DNA of 64,000 bases from an uncultured Tenacibaculum sp. (GTDB lineage Bacteria > Bacteroidota > Bacteroidia > Flavobacteriales > Flavobacteriaceae): contig NZ_CANMLT010000004.1 in assembly GCF_947498805.1 (NCBI RefSeq), positions 62,001 through 126,000 of the forward strand, read 5' to 3'. A model generated the notes under the pieces. The model did not search any database. It worked only from the letters and a program-made list of their open reading frames with translations, and was not told where the DNA came from. Below are positions 51,246 to 60,609 of this stretch, piece by piece. The translations under genes were made by a program, and so were the position numbers. Position 1 is the first letter of the stretch; each line of letters begins with the position of its first letter.

Positions 51246-52154
51246 TTGACTTTAGTAGAGTACGTACAACAACTATCACAAGATAAATTATTATACTTTG
51301 CCTTACCGGTATTTTTTATTTCCATGCTGGTTGAATATCAGTTTGCAAAAGAGAAATATTATGGAAAGGATACAGGTATTTCCTTATTAATGATGGTGTT
51401 TTCTGCGATTGTTGAATTTATTCCTAAAGTATTAGCCTTTGTTGCCTTTTTCTATTTGTATGAACTAAGTCCTTTAAAAGGTATTGTTGGACGTCAGTGG
51501 TGGGCATGGATCCTATTATTGTTAGCTGATGATTTTGCCTATTATTGGTTTCATCGATTGAATCATGAAGTGCGCTTATTTTGGGCAGGTCATGTACCAC
51601 ATCACTCTTCGGTACATATGAACTTAGGTACAGCTTTAAGACAAGGAGTTGGAGAACGTATTCATAAGTTTTTCTTTTGGATATGGATACCTTTATTAGG
51701 GTTTGATCCATTAATGATGTTTACGATGATGGGAGTAAGTTTGATTTATCAATTCTTTGTGCATACAGAATTGGTAGATAAACTGCCAAAACCAATTGAG
51801 CTTATTTTTAATACTCCGTCACATCACAGAGTACATCATGCGTCTAATATTCGTTATTTAGATTGCAACCACGCTGGAATTTTAATTATTTGGGATCGTA
51901 TGTTTGGTACTTTTTCAGAAGAGTTAAAAGAAATTGACAAGCCTGTATATGGATTAACAGTAAACATAGAAACCTTCAACCCAGTTAAAGTAGCAACACA
52001 TGAATATGCAGCTATTTGGAAGGATGTAAAACGTGCAGATACTTGGAGTGATAAACTAAATTACATTTTTAACTCGCCAGGATGGAGTCATGATGGAGAA
52101 GATAAAAGAGCCAAAGTTTTAAGAAGACAATTAAAAGAACAAGAAACTCATTAG
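51246..52154 (+). CDS. Sterol desaturase/fatty acid hydroxylase family protein (2)
   Basis: This is a 302-residue membrane di-iron oxygenase, paralogue of the one at 47.6 kb. Histidine boxes: WFHRLNH, HVPHHSS and HHRVHH, with FVHTELVDKLPKP. Helices lie at about 15-32, 45-75, 85-105 and 140-165. The start is TTG (TLVEYVQQL), since the first helix follows and there is no ATG upstream. Flanking reductase and ferredoxin genes could provide its electrons. The substrate is probably a membrane lipid or carotenoid. Confidence 0.9.
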   Translation: MTLVEYVQQLSQDKLLYFALPVFFISMLVEYQFAKEKYYGKDTGISLLMMVFSAIVEFIPKVLAFVAFFYLYELSPLKGIVGRQWWAWILLLLADDFAYYWFHRLNHEVRLFWAGHVPHHSSVHMNLGTALRQGVGERIHKFFFWIWIPLLGFDPLMMFTMMGVSLIYQFFVHTELVDKLPKPIELIFNTPSHHRVHHASNIRYLDCNHAGILIIWDRMFGTFSEELKEIDKPVYGLTVNIETFNPVKVATHEYAAIWKDVKRADTWSDKLNYIFNSPGWSHDGEDKRAKVLRRQLKEQETH

Positions 52155-52183
52155 TTTTTGTATTTTTAGTGAAAACTATAGTT

Positions 52184-52519
52184 ATGATTGGATTAAATAC
52201 CTTCTTGTTTATAAGCTATTTCAAAGACCTAATTACTGGTTTTGACTTATTTATTATTTGCTCTATTATTATTTTAGTGAATTATCTTAAATATTTGGAG
52301 AAGCCAAAGAGTAATAGTGTTAGTCTAGATAATTTGGAATTAGATTCTCCTTTATATCAAACAAATGATATTTTGCTGCAAGGGAATAACTTAGAACTAG
52401 AATTTAAGCCATTTGCAGAAAGAACCTCTATTTGGGTAAAGACAATTGTTTTCGTTTTAATATTTTTGGTTGCCGTAACCCCGTTGTACCAGTTGTTAGG
52501 TACTGAATATTTTTTATAA
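52184..52519 (+). CDS. Two-helix membrane protein of unknown function
   Basis: This is a 111-residue protein with an N-terminal hydrophobic hairpin (about 1-37), a polar middle (residues 45-85, LDNLELDSPLYQTN) and a C-terminal helix (about 88-110). I do not recognise it. The ATG at 52184 is used; a GTG five codons upstream is possible. It is 30 bases after the hydroxylase gene and 4 before the ferredoxin gene, so it belongs to that group by position. Confidence 0.7.
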   Translation: MIGLNTFLFISYFKDLITGFDLFIICSIIILVNYLKYLEKPKSNSVSLDNLELDSPLYQTNDILLQGNNLELEFKPFAERTSIWVKTIVFVLIFLVAVTPLYQLLGTEYFL

Positions 52520-52523
52520 AAAC

Positions 52524-52856
52524 ATGGAACAAGATATTACAATAAAAATTACAGATAGAGAAGGTGTAACTCATGAAGTACAAGCACCTACAGATATGGC
52601 TATGAACTTAATGGAAGTAGTTCGTTCATATGAGTTAGCTCCTGAGGGTACCATTGGTATTTGTGGTGGTATGGCTATGTGTGCATCTTGCCAGTGTTAT
52701 GTAAAATCAGATCATGAGTTACCTGAAATGACAGATGATGAAGATGCGATGTTAGCAGAGGCGTTTTACGTAGAAGATAATAGTCGTTTAGGTTGTCAAA
52801 TACAAATGACTCCAGAAATGGACGGTTTAGAAGTAGAATTAGCTCCAGAGAGCTAA
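52524..52856 (+). CDS. [2Fe-2S] ferredoxin, adrenodoxin type
   Basis: This 110-residue electron carrier binds one [2Fe-2S] cluster through C-x5-C-x2-C (CGGMAMCASC) and a fourth Cys in RLGCQIQ. The length and the acidic interaction helix (ELPEMTDDEDAMLAEA) match the adrenodoxin/Fdx group that serves P450s, hydroxylases and Fe-S assembly. The neighbours are a di-iron hydroxylase and an FNR-like flavoprotein upstream and a flavodoxin convergent downstream. Confidence 0.95.
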   Translation: MEQDITIKITDREGVTHEVQAPTDMAMNLMEVVRSYELAPEGTIGICGGMAMCASCQCYVKSDHELPEMTDDEDAMLAEAFYVEDNSRLGCQIQMTPEMDGLEVELAPES

Positions 52857-53377
52857 TCTACTTGTTGAAATTCTTTTTCTATTTGTTGTAGCCAGTTGGT
52901 TAAACGATCTGGTGTTTTTTCAGGTTCATTATCTTCATCAATTGCCAAACCATAAAAATAATCTTCACCTTCTATTTGTGCTTTTGATGTGTCGAAATCA
53001 TAAGTTTTAGTAGACCATTTTCCGATAATTTTCCCGCCATTTTTAAGAATTACTTTAGCTAGTATACCCACACCGTCAATAAAGTACTCTCCATATCCGT
53101 ATTGATCCCCTAATCCAAATAGGGCAACTGTTTTTCCTGTAAAATCAATTTCCTTAAATTCTTTGTCAAAATAATCTTCCCAATCACTTTGTAAGTCTCC
53201 ATCGTACCAAGTAGATAAGCCCAGTATAAAGTTGTTGTATTGATTAAAAATTTCCTTGTTTAAATTAAACACTTCAATAACATTCAATTCAGAAGCAGAC
53301 CAATCATCTACAATTGAGCTAACAACTTCTTCCGTCATTCCAGTGTCTGATCCATAGATTAATGCAATATCTTCCAT
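52853..53377 (-). CDS. fldA: Flavodoxin
   Basis: This is a 174-residue FMN electron carrier. The phosphate loop is YGSDTGMTEEV (about 9-19), the aromatic FMN loop is LSTWYDGDLQSDW and the second is FGLGDQYGYGEYF. It is the long-chain type. Flavodoxins replace ferredoxin under iron limitation in many bacteria; its place near ferredoxin, feoAB and the siderophore genes fits that but regulation is not shown. It overlaps the convergent ferredoxin gene by 4 bases. Confidence 0.94.
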   Translation of the reverse strand: MEDIALIYGSDTGMTEEVVSSIVDDWSASELNVIEVFNLNKEIFNQYNNFILGLSTWYDGDLQSDWEDYFDKEFKEIDFTGKTVALFGLGDQYGYGEYFIDGVGILAKVILKNGGKIIGKWSTKTYDFDTSKAQIEGEDYFYGLAIDEDNEPEKTPDRLTNWLQQIEKEFQQVD

Positions 53378-53378
53378 A

Positions 53379-54038
53379 TTATTTATTTAAAACGATTACG
53401 TTATAGTTTCTTTGTACCATCTCTCCCAGTTTATTTTTTACAGTTTCTTTAAAGCTTTTAAAAGAAGCTAGTTGTAGTGGAGAGGAGTTTATTAATTTTA
53501 GTATCCCTTCTTTATCATATAAACAAAACTTAGAGCCTACAAAGGGTAGTGTTTCCATAAAATCCTTATCTGCATAACACAATGCAATCTTTCCCTTTGG
53601 TTTTAAAATTCTATATAGTTCATTTAAAATGACTTTTGGCTGTTTCCAAAAATAGAGTGTATTAATACTAGCTATTTTATCAAAGCTGTTGTTTTCAAAA
53701 GGAAAATTCACCCCATTATAAAGTTCAAACGTTACATCTAAGTTGTTTTTTAAAGAGGCAATATTTTTTAATGCTTCTTTATGCATTGTTTTTGAAATTT
53801 CTAATCCAATAAAAGAAACACCTTTGGCTTTTTGTAATACTTTTTGAACATGTGAAGCATTACCATGGCCTATTTCAAGAACGGTTTCTTCATCCTGAAT
53901 ATTTAAACTTTCAAAACAGGCAGTAATCATGCTCAGATTGCTTGTAGCCATGTTGTCCGCCACAGATACTCCTTTAGTTCCTGTAGGGTGACTTAACTGT
54001 GATTCAAGCGCTAACAAATCTTCTTTTGAAAACTTCAT
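53379..54038 (-). CDS. Class I SAM-dependent methyltransferase
   Basis: This is a 219-residue methyltransferase of the Methyltransf_11 type: VLEIGHGNASHVQKVL (motif I), FIGLEISKTMHKEA, then FPFENNSFDKIASINTLYFW (motif II) and YRILKPKGKIALCYAD. The substrate is unknown. It lies 1 base upstream of the flavodoxin gene on the minus strand, and its start faces the siderophore operon promoter across a 129-base gap, which may hold control sites for both. Confidence 0.87.
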   Translation of the reverse strand: MKFSKEDLLALESQLSHPTGTKGVSVADNMATSNLSMITACFESLNIQDEETVLEIGHGNASHVQKVLQKAKGVSFIGLEISKTMHKEALKNIASLKNNLDVTFELYNGVNFPFENNSFDKIASINTLYFWKQPKVILNELYRILKPKGKIALCYADKDFMETLPFVGSKFCLYDKEGILKLINSSPLQLASFKSFKETVKNKLGEMVQRNYNVIVLNK

Positions 54039-54125
54039 TTTATACGATTAACCGATTTCACTAGGGTTATATGTTTTACGTCATTTTAATTCCTAAATGC
54101 GTCATTTTTTTTAGAGAACCGAAAT

Positions 54126-54150
54126 TACTTTTGCAATATAATAACTATTA
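54126..54150 (+). promoter_or_regulatory. Candidate promoter and operator of the siderophore operon
   Basis: TACTTTTG (54126-54133) is a full -7 match. The palindrome TAATAACTATTA (54139-54150; arms TAATA/TATTA) lies at the predicted start site, a position where a repressor would block transcription. An iron-responsive Fur- or DtxR-type repressor is the natural guess. No -33 TTG is clear. Confidence 0.5.
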
Positions 54151-54167
54151 AGACTAAATAAAAATAA

Positions 54168-55685
54168 ATGATTCTTAAAGAAAGTCCTTCGCTAAAAGAG
54201 TTGTCATTAAACAACTACTTGTTTAATGATGAATCAGTCAAATTATACGAGGAATATACGTTAAAAACACTCTCTTATATTCAGAAATTTTTATCAAACA
54301 GAAAGTTTTACAAAGGAGATGAATTAACAGAAATTCAAAATGATAAGCTCAATGCAAAATTAGAAAATATTGAGGGAACACAATCATTAGATACCGCTTT
54401 AGAACAATTGAATGAGTTGTATATTCAGAAAGCAATTTCTTTCCACAATCCAAACTATGTAGCTCATTTAAACTGCCCGATTACATTGCCGTCTATTGTT
54501 GCTGAGATGATTGCTACTACAATCAATACAGCAGTGGAAACATGGGATCAAAGTACCTCGGCTACATTTATAGAACAAGAGGTAATTCGTTGGATTTGCA
54601 ACGCTTTTGAGCTTCCTGAAAGTTCAGATGGTGTATTTACCAGTGGAGGTACACAATCGAATTTTATGGCGTTATTAATGGCACGAGACCATTATGCATT
54701 TGAAAATTTTGGAATTAACATCAAACAAAATGGATGGTCCGATGAGATAAGTAAGTTTAGAATTTTTTGTTCTGAAAAGGCACATTTCAGTATTCAAAAA
54801 AATGCGGCTTTACTAGGTATGGGATATGATGCAGTAATCCCCGTAAAGGCAGATGATACCATGCGAATGGATGTAAATGAATTAGTATTAGCTATTGAAA
54901 GAACAAAACAAGAAGGAAATATTCCAATTGCAGTAGTAGCAACTCTAGGAACCACTGATTATGGAAGTTTTGATCCGTTGCAAACTATTGGAAGAATTGC
55001 CAAAGAGCAAAAAATGTGGTTGCATATTGATGGTGCTTATGGAGGATGTTATGTACTTACCGATACGCATAAACACTATTTTGAAGGATCAAAAATAGCA
55101 GATTCAATTACAATTGATTTTCATAAAACATTGTTTCAACCTGTAAGTTGTAGTGCATTTTTGGCAAAAAATCAGGAGCATTTTAAGTATGTGTCTTACT
55201 ATGCCGATTATTTAAATCCGCTTGAAAATAAAGATCAAGAGCGTCCGAATTTAATTGAAAAATCAATTCAAACTACTCGAAGATTTGATGCTTTAAAAGT
55301 TTGGTTAACACTTAAAACGTTAGGAGTAAAAACTATTGCAAATTACTTAGAAGAAGTACATAATCTAACAAAACGAGTGCATGAGAAAATGAGCTTGAAT
55401 CCAAATTTTGAACTGGCTCATACACCAGAATTAAGTACGCTAGTTTTCAGATATAAAAATTCTGAAGCAGCACACGAGCCGACACATGATATGGTGAACT
55501 TACATATTAAAAACACCTTGTTTGCGGCAGGGAAAGCTTCTGTAGCTAGTACTAAACTGAACGGGAATATCTACTTAAAATTTACTTTACTAAACCCTAA
55601 AAATACTTTAAACAATATTCTAAATATTGTTGAAATGATAGAAGAAACAGGAAGGAATTTTCAACCTAAAACAGAATTATTATAA
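54168..55685 (+). CDS. PLP-dependent decarboxylase, siderophore operon (DesA/BibA-like)
   Basis: This is a 505-residue group II decarboxylase: TSGGTQSN (158-165), HIDGAYGG with Asp288 for the pyridine nitrogen, and the Schiff-base Lys320 in DFHKTLFQPVS. In hydroxamate siderophore operons of this layout it makes cadaverine from lysine (or putrescine from ornithine). The substrate cannot be told from the motif, but the next gene is a lysine/ornithine N-hydroxylase-type enzyme and the whole order matches bisucaberin/desferrioxamine loci. It overlaps the next start by one base (TAATG). Confidence 0.9.
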   Translation: MILKESPSLKELSLNNYLFNDESVKLYEEYTLKTLSYIQKFLSNRKFYKGDELTEIQNDKLNAKLENIEGTQSLDTALEQLNELYIQKAISFHNPNYVAHLNCPITLPSIVAEMIATTINTAVETWDQSTSATFIEQEVIRWICNAFELPESSDGVFTSGGTQSNFMALLMARDHYAFENFGINIKQNGWSDEISKFRIFCSEKAHFSIQKNAALLGMGYDAVIPVKADDTMRMDVNELVLAIERTKQEGNIPIAVVATLGTTDYGSFDPLQTIGRIAKEQKMWLHIDGAYGGCYVLTDTHKHYFEGSKIADSITIDFHKTLFQPVSCSAFLAKNQEHFKYVSYYADYLNPLENKDQERPNLIEKSIQTTRRFDALKVWLTLKTLGVKTIANYLEEVHNLTKRVHEKMSLNPNFELAHTPELSTLVFRYKNSEAAHEPTHDMVNLHIKNTLFAAGKASVASTKLNGNIYLKFTLLNPKNTLNNILNIVEMIEETGRNFQPKTELL

Positions 55686-57007
55686 TGGAACATACAATTG
55701 CAGATTTTATAGCTATAGGCGTAGGACCTTTTAATTTAGGTTTAGCATGTTTAACAGAACCTATTGAAGATTTAAACGGTATTTTTTTAGATAAAAAAGA
55801 AAAGTTTGATTGGCATCCTGGAATGTTATTAGAAGATACTACTTTACAAGTACCTTTTATGGCAGATTTGGTAACCTTAGCAGATCCAACCAACCCATTT
55901 AGTTTCTTAAACTATATAAAAGAGCAAGGGAGAATCTATTCTTTTTATATCCGAGAGAACTTTTTGTTGTTAAGAAACGAATACAATCAATATTGTCAAT
56001 GGGCTATTAAAAAATTATCTAATATTCATTTTAATACAGAGGTTAGGCATATTGATTATGATGAGAAAGATGAACTTTATGTGGTTACAAGTATTTGTAC
56101 TAAAACTGATGAGATTAAAATCTATAAAGCTAAAAAAATAGTACTTGGTACAGGAACACAGCCTTATATTCCAGAATGTAGTAAAAAACTTAAAGGGAAA
56201 GCACTACACTCTTCTGGATATTTAAACTATAAAGAAGAGCTTCAAAAAGAAAAGAGAATTACAGTTTTAGGAAGTGGACAAAGTGCAGCTGAGATTTTCT
56301 TTGATTTATTACAAGAGATCGATACAAAAGGATATGAACTAAATTGGATTACACGTTCACCACGTTTCTTCCCATTAGAATATTCTAAGTTAACCTTAGA
56401 AATGACTTCACCTGAGTATGTAGACTATTTTTACAACTTACCTGCTAAGAAAAGAGACTCTTTAATTAAAAATCAGAAGCATTTATACAAAGGAATTAAT
56501 CAAGACTTAATTGGAGCAATTCACGATACGTTGTATGCAAAAAGAGTAGCCACAAATGCTCCGTTAAAAGTATCATTACGTACAAATACTGAGTTAAAAA
56601 ATACGGAGCTGAATGATGGTACCGTTACCCTTGAATTACATCAAGTAGAGCAAGATAAGTACTTTAAACATGAAACAGAAGGATTAGTATTGGCAACAGG
56701 TTATGGGTATAATTTACCTGAGTTTTTAGAAGGTGTTTCGAATAGAATCCTTTGGGATGATCAGAGTCGTTTTGATGTACAAAGAAACTACAGTATCGAT
56801 AAAAACAATAAGGAAATATTTGTTCAAAATGCAGAGTTACATACGCATGGTTTTGTAACTCCTGACTTAGGAATGGTTGCTTATAGAAACTCTTATATCA
56901 TTAGAGAAATTTCAGGGAAAGAACACTACCCTATTGAAGAAAAAATAGCATTCCAACAGTTTGGTGTTTCTCAAGAAGAAGAAATTCAATTTAACGTTTT
57001 TGCGTAA
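55685..57007 (+). CDS. Lysine/diamine N-hydroxylase, IucD/DesB family
   Basis: This is a 440-residue FAD- and NADPH-dependent N-monooxygenase. FAD loop IGVGPFNLGLACL (11-23), substrate-side WHPGMLLEDTTLQVPFMAD, NADPH loop VLGSGQSAAEIF and the ATGYGYN signature are all intact. It would N-hydroxylate cadaverine (or lysine) to form the hydroxylamine used for the hydroxamate. It is translationally coupled to the decarboxylase and 3 bases before the MFS gene. Confidence 0.93.
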   Translation: MEHTIADFIAIGVGPFNLGLACLTEPIEDLNGIFLDKKEKFDWHPGMLLEDTTLQVPFMADLVTLADPTNPFSFLNYIKEQGRIYSFYIRENFLLLRNEYNQYCQWAIKKLSNIHFNTEVRHIDYDEKDELYVVTSICTKTDEIKIYKAKKIVLGTGTQPYIPECSKKLKGKALHSSGYLNYKEELQKEKRITVLGSGQSAAEIFFDLLQEIDTKGYELNWITRSPRFFPLEYSKLTLEMTSPEYVDYFYNLPAKKRDSLIKNQKHLYKGINQDLIGAIHDTLYAKRVATNAPLKVSLRTNTELKNTELNDGTVTLELHQVEQDKYFKHETEGLVLATGYGYNLPEFLEGVSNRILWDDQSRFDVQRNYSIDKNNKEIFVQNAELHTHGFVTPDLGMVAYRNSYIIREISGKEHYPIEEKIAFQQFGVSQEEEIQFNVFA

Positions 57008-57010
57008 GAG

Positions 57011-58186
57011 ATGAAATTAAAAACATTTTTAATACTCATGACATTGGTTGCAGTGGTAAGTGATTATCTACTGCATCCTTTTTATCCGCAATTTTTTGAG
57101 CTTCGTTTCGGTATGACGAATCCAAAAAATGTAGGATATTATTTCGCAGCTATTTGCTTTATGGTAATGATAGCGTTTCCTTTTTGGGCATATGTTTCTA
57201 AAAAAGTTTCGGAACTTAATATTTTAGTATATACCCAAGCCGTAGCAGGTGTCTTAGCTATCTATTGTTATTATACCACCTCTTATATAAACTTCTGGAT
57301 AGTATCGCTGATTATGGTGTTGTTTAAAGGAAGTTATTTGCTAGTATACCCTTATATCTTGAAAATTATCACCAAAGAAGAGCATCCAAGTACTATTGGA
57401 CTACTTTCGGTTGTAGTACACTTAGGAGGAATATTGGGAGCGGTATTGGGAGGAATAACAGTAGATTATATTGCACCAAGTAGTATCTTTTTAATTATGG
57501 CCGCTGGAGATTTCATTCAAATGACAATGAGTGCCTACCTTTTAAAAAGTAAAAAGTATGCTACAGATTTAATCATTTCGGAAGAACCTGACAATACAGA
57601 TAAGAAATTTATACCTAAAGGTTTTATCTTAAAGTTAGGGTTAATAACCTTGATTTTATACTTCAGTGATTTTTTAATTAGACCTTTCTTTTCATTGTAT
57701 TGGGAGAGCTTTTCTGCTTTTAAAAGCAAATTAGTGTCTGGAACCATTTATGCAATTCCAGGTTTTGTTGCTTTAGTGGCACTCTGGATAAATAACAAAA
57801 GAAAATCACAAGGACATCAAGGAATTATAAATGCTTTATTTATTGGGTTAATAGGTCTTATATTACAAGGAATCCCGTATGATGGAGTAGTAATTTTAGG
57901 TAGAATTGTTTATGGATGGGCAATTTTCCAAGGAGTCGTAAAATTCGATATTCTATTATTTGAATTAAGCACACCGGAATCATATTCAGTAGATTATAGT
58001 AAAATACATTTCTTTCAAAATTTAGGAGTTTTACTAGCTTCTTTAAATGTTGGAATTATCGTAAATGATTTTGGTTTACAAATGCCTTTTGCAATTGCAT
58101 TAGGAGGATTCACACTAACCTTGGTGTTATACTTTTTTGTGTTTAAATCGGTAAGAAATGTTCATAAACAACTAGCAAAAGCCTAA
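57011..58186 (+). CDS. MFS transporter, probable siderophore exporter
   Basis: This is a 391-residue major facilitator protein with about 12 helices; SDYLLHPFYPQFFELRFG is near the start, and the middle loop (about 180-200) is charged. It lies inside the siderophore operon between the hydroxylase and the acyltransferase-synthetase gene, with 3-base spacings on both sides. The most likely job is export of the finished siderophore, as with other NIS operon MFS proteins; import of the ferric form is possible. Confidence 0.88.
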   Translation: MKLKTFLILMTLVAVVSDYLLHPFYPQFFELRFGMTNPKNVGYYFAAICFMVMIAFPFWAYVSKKVSELNILVYTQAVAGVLAIYCYYTTSYINFWIVSLIMVLFKGSYLLVYPYILKIITKEEHPSTIGLLSVVVHLGGILGAVLGGITVDYIAPSSIFLIMAAGDFIQMTMSAYLLKSKKYATDLIISEEPDNTDKKFIPKGFILKLGLITLILYFSDFLIRPFFSLYWESFSAFKSKLVSGTIYAIPGFVALVALWINNKRKSQGHQGIINALFIGLIGLILQGIPYDGVVILGRIVYGWAIFQGVVKFDILLFELSTPESYSVDYSKIHFFQNLGVLLASLNVGIIVNDFGLQMPFAIALGGFTLTLVLYFFVFKSVRNVHKQLAKA

Positions 58187-58189
58187 GAC

Positions 58190-60607
58190 ATGTCAATAAT
58201 ACCTACCGAAGTTTTTTCAAAAGAGTATAAGGAATTTGGTACAATTACCATTCGTCCTTTTCAAGTAAAAAAAGATAGTGTCTTCTTACAAAAATGGGTA
58301 ACTCAAGAGTATGCTATTTTCTGGGGAATGCCAAATGCTACTTTAGAAGATGTAGAAAAAGAGTATACAGAATTAACCGCTCCAGAACATTACGATGTTT
58401 TTGTTGGAATGTTTAACAATGAGCCCGCTTTTGTCTTAGAGCGTTACAATCCGCAATTAGATATTATTAATCAATTTTATAAAACTCAACAATCTGACTG
58501 TGGAGTACATATCATCGTAGCTCCACCAAAAGAACCAAAGACCCCGAGTTTTACTTGGTTTATGTTTCGATCAATCATGGATTTTGTTTTTAGCAATACA
58601 GCAGTTCAAAAAATTGTTGTAGAACCAGATATTCGAAACAAAAAAATGTTTGCACTGTGTCAACGCATAGGATTTCAATTAGGAAATGTAATTGAACTAC
58701 CTCATAAAACAGCACAACTAGCATTTTTAACAAGAACCAACTATCAACAAAAAATACAATCCTTTTCACCATCAAAAAGAAGTGCAATGAACACATTAGA
58801 TAATGTGGTATCACCACAACAATCAACACAACATATTCAACCAAATGTTTGGAAACAAGCAAATGTTTTATTAGTAAAAAAAGCATTATGTGAATTTTCA
58901 CATGAATTATTAATTCAACCAGAAGTTATTGAAGAATTAAGAGATGGATTCAAAAAATACCGTGTCTATGCAGATAGCACAGATATTCGATATGAGTTCA
59001 ATGCAAAACCAATGGCATTAAATCACTATAGAATTGAAGAAAATTCTATAAAAAAATATGTAAATGATAGCATTACAGAGATTGATGCCATCTATTTTAT
59101 AAAAGAATTTAGAAAGGTGCTAGGTATTGCAGACGAGAAAATGCCTGTATACCTAGAAGAAATTATAAGTACTTTATACGGAAGTGCATTTAAAATAACC
59201 AAGGGAAATCCAACCGCAAAAGAATTAGCAACAGCAGACTTTCAAACTATAGAGCAGTCTATGACCGAAGGACATCCAGGGTTTGTAGCTAACAATGGAA
59301 GAATAGGATTTGATAGTAGTGATTATCGCTCATATGCACCAGAAGCGGGAAATTCATTTTCTTTATTATGGTTAGCAGGACACAAATCAAAAGCAGTGTT
59401 TTCAGCTATAGAATCACTTCCTTATGAAACATTAATACAACAAGAATTAGATGCTGATACCATAGCACAATTCAATAAAATTATTGAAGAAAAAGGACAC
59501 AAAGCAGACGACTATCTGTTTTTACCAATTCACCCATGGCAATGGTTCAATAAGTTGGCTAACATCTTTGCTCCTGAAGTAGCAAAAGGAGATTTGATTT
59601 GTTTAGGGTATGGCCCAGATCAATACTTAGCACAACAATCTATTAGAACCTTATTTAATATTACAAATCCACAGAAATTCTATACAAAATCAGCATTGTC
59701 TATTTTAAACATGGGATTCATGAGAGGGTTGCCTTTATACTATTTAGGCACGGCTCCTAAAATGGCAGTATGGTTAGAAGATTTGTTATACAACGATAGC
59801 TACATCCAAGAAAACGGATTTAGAATGCTAAGTGAAATTGGATCTGTAAGTTATGTAAACCCATATTTTGATGAATTTGGTCCTCATAATGATTATAACA
59901 AGATGCTAGCATCTTTATGGAGAGAAAGCCCATACTCAGTAGTTAAAGAGAATCAAAAACCTTTAACGATGGCTGCTCTACTTCATATTGATCATCATGG
60001 AAATGCACTGTTACCAGAAATCATAAAAGACTCTGGAATTTCAATTGACAATTGGTTACGTAAATACTTACAGGCATATTTGAGTCCGATGTTACATTGT
60101 TTTTATTACTATGATTTAGTGTTTATGCCACATGGTGAAAACCTAATTATGGTATTAGAAGATAACATACCTGTGTATGCTTTATTAAAGGATATTACCG
60201 AAGAGGCTTGTATTTTAAATCCCGATGTTGAATTACCAGAGCACTTAAAGAGAATGTATGCTCCTGTACCAGAAGATGTAAAGTTACTATCAATTTTTAC
60301 AGATATGTTTGATGGTTTCTTCCGTTTCTTAGCACCTATTTTAGAAGAGCACGCAGACTATAGTGAAACTCGTTTTTGGGAATTAGTGGCAGAAAACATC
60401 CAAGAATATCAGAGTAAATTCCCACAATTAGCTCAAAAATTTGAGCAATACGATTTATTCGCAGAAGACTTCAAATTATCATGTTTAAATAGGTTGCAAT
60501 TAAACAATCATAAGCAAATGATTGATTTAGATGACCCAGTAGCCTTGTTACAATTTGCTGGAAAACTACAAAATCCAATCGCAGCATTTAAAACTCAAGA
60601 GGTATAA
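58190..60607 (+). CDS. GNAT-IucA/IucC fusion siderophore synthetase (DesC-DesD/BibC-like)
   Basis: This 805-residue bifunctional protein has a GNAT acyltransferase (1-185, IRPFQVKKDSVFLQKWVTQEY and WGMP, of the IucB/DesC type), a Ser/Gln-rich linker (186-216) and a NIS synthetase (217-805). Synthetase motifs are EGHPGFVANNGRIGF, HPWQWFN, QQSIRTLFN, KSALSILNMGFMRGL and MPHGENLIMVLED, of the type C group that joins amine and carboxylate ends of hydroxamate units. The acyl group would be succinyl. This two-in-one form is known from BibC of bisucaberin producers. The same two parts are repeated downstream as separate genes. Confidence 0.93.
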   Translation: MSIIPTEVFSKEYKEFGTITIRPFQVKKDSVFLQKWVTQEYAIFWGMPNATLEDVEKEYTELTAPEHYDVFVGMFNNEPAFVLERYNPQLDIINQFYKTQQSDCGVHIIVAPPKEPKTPSFTWFMFRSIMDFVFSNTAVQKIVVEPDIRNKKMFALCQRIGFQLGNVIELPHKTAQLAFLTRTNYQQKIQSFSPSKRSAMNTLDNVVSPQQSTQHIQPNVWKQANVLLVKKALCEFSHELLIQPEVIEELRDGFKKYRVYADSTDIRYEFNAKPMALNHYRIEENSIKKYVNDSITEIDAIYFIKEFRKVLGIADEKMPVYLEEIISTLYGSAFKITKGNPTAKELATADFQTIEQSMTEGHPGFVANNGRIGFDSSDYRSYAPEAGNSFSLLWLAGHKSKAVFSAIESLPYETLIQQELDADTIAQFNKIIEEKGHKADDYLFLPIHPWQWFNKLANIFAPEVAKGDLICLGYGPDQYLAQQSIRTLFNITNPQKFYTKSALSILNMGFMRGLPLYYLGTAPKMAVWLEDLLYNDSYIQENGFRMLSEIGSVSYVNPYFDEFGPHNDYNKMLASLWRESPYSVVKENQKPLTMAALLHIDHHGNALLPEIIKDSGISIDNWLRKYLQAYLSPMLHCFYYYDLVFMPHGENLIMVLEDNIPVYALLKDITEEACILNPDVELPEHLKRMYAPVPEDVKLLSIFTDMFDGFFRFLAPILEEHADYSETRFWELVAENIQEYQSKFPQLAQKFEQYDLFAEDFKLSCLNRLQLNNHKQMIDLDDPVALLQFAGKLQNPIAAFKTQEV

Positions 60608-60609
60608 CC

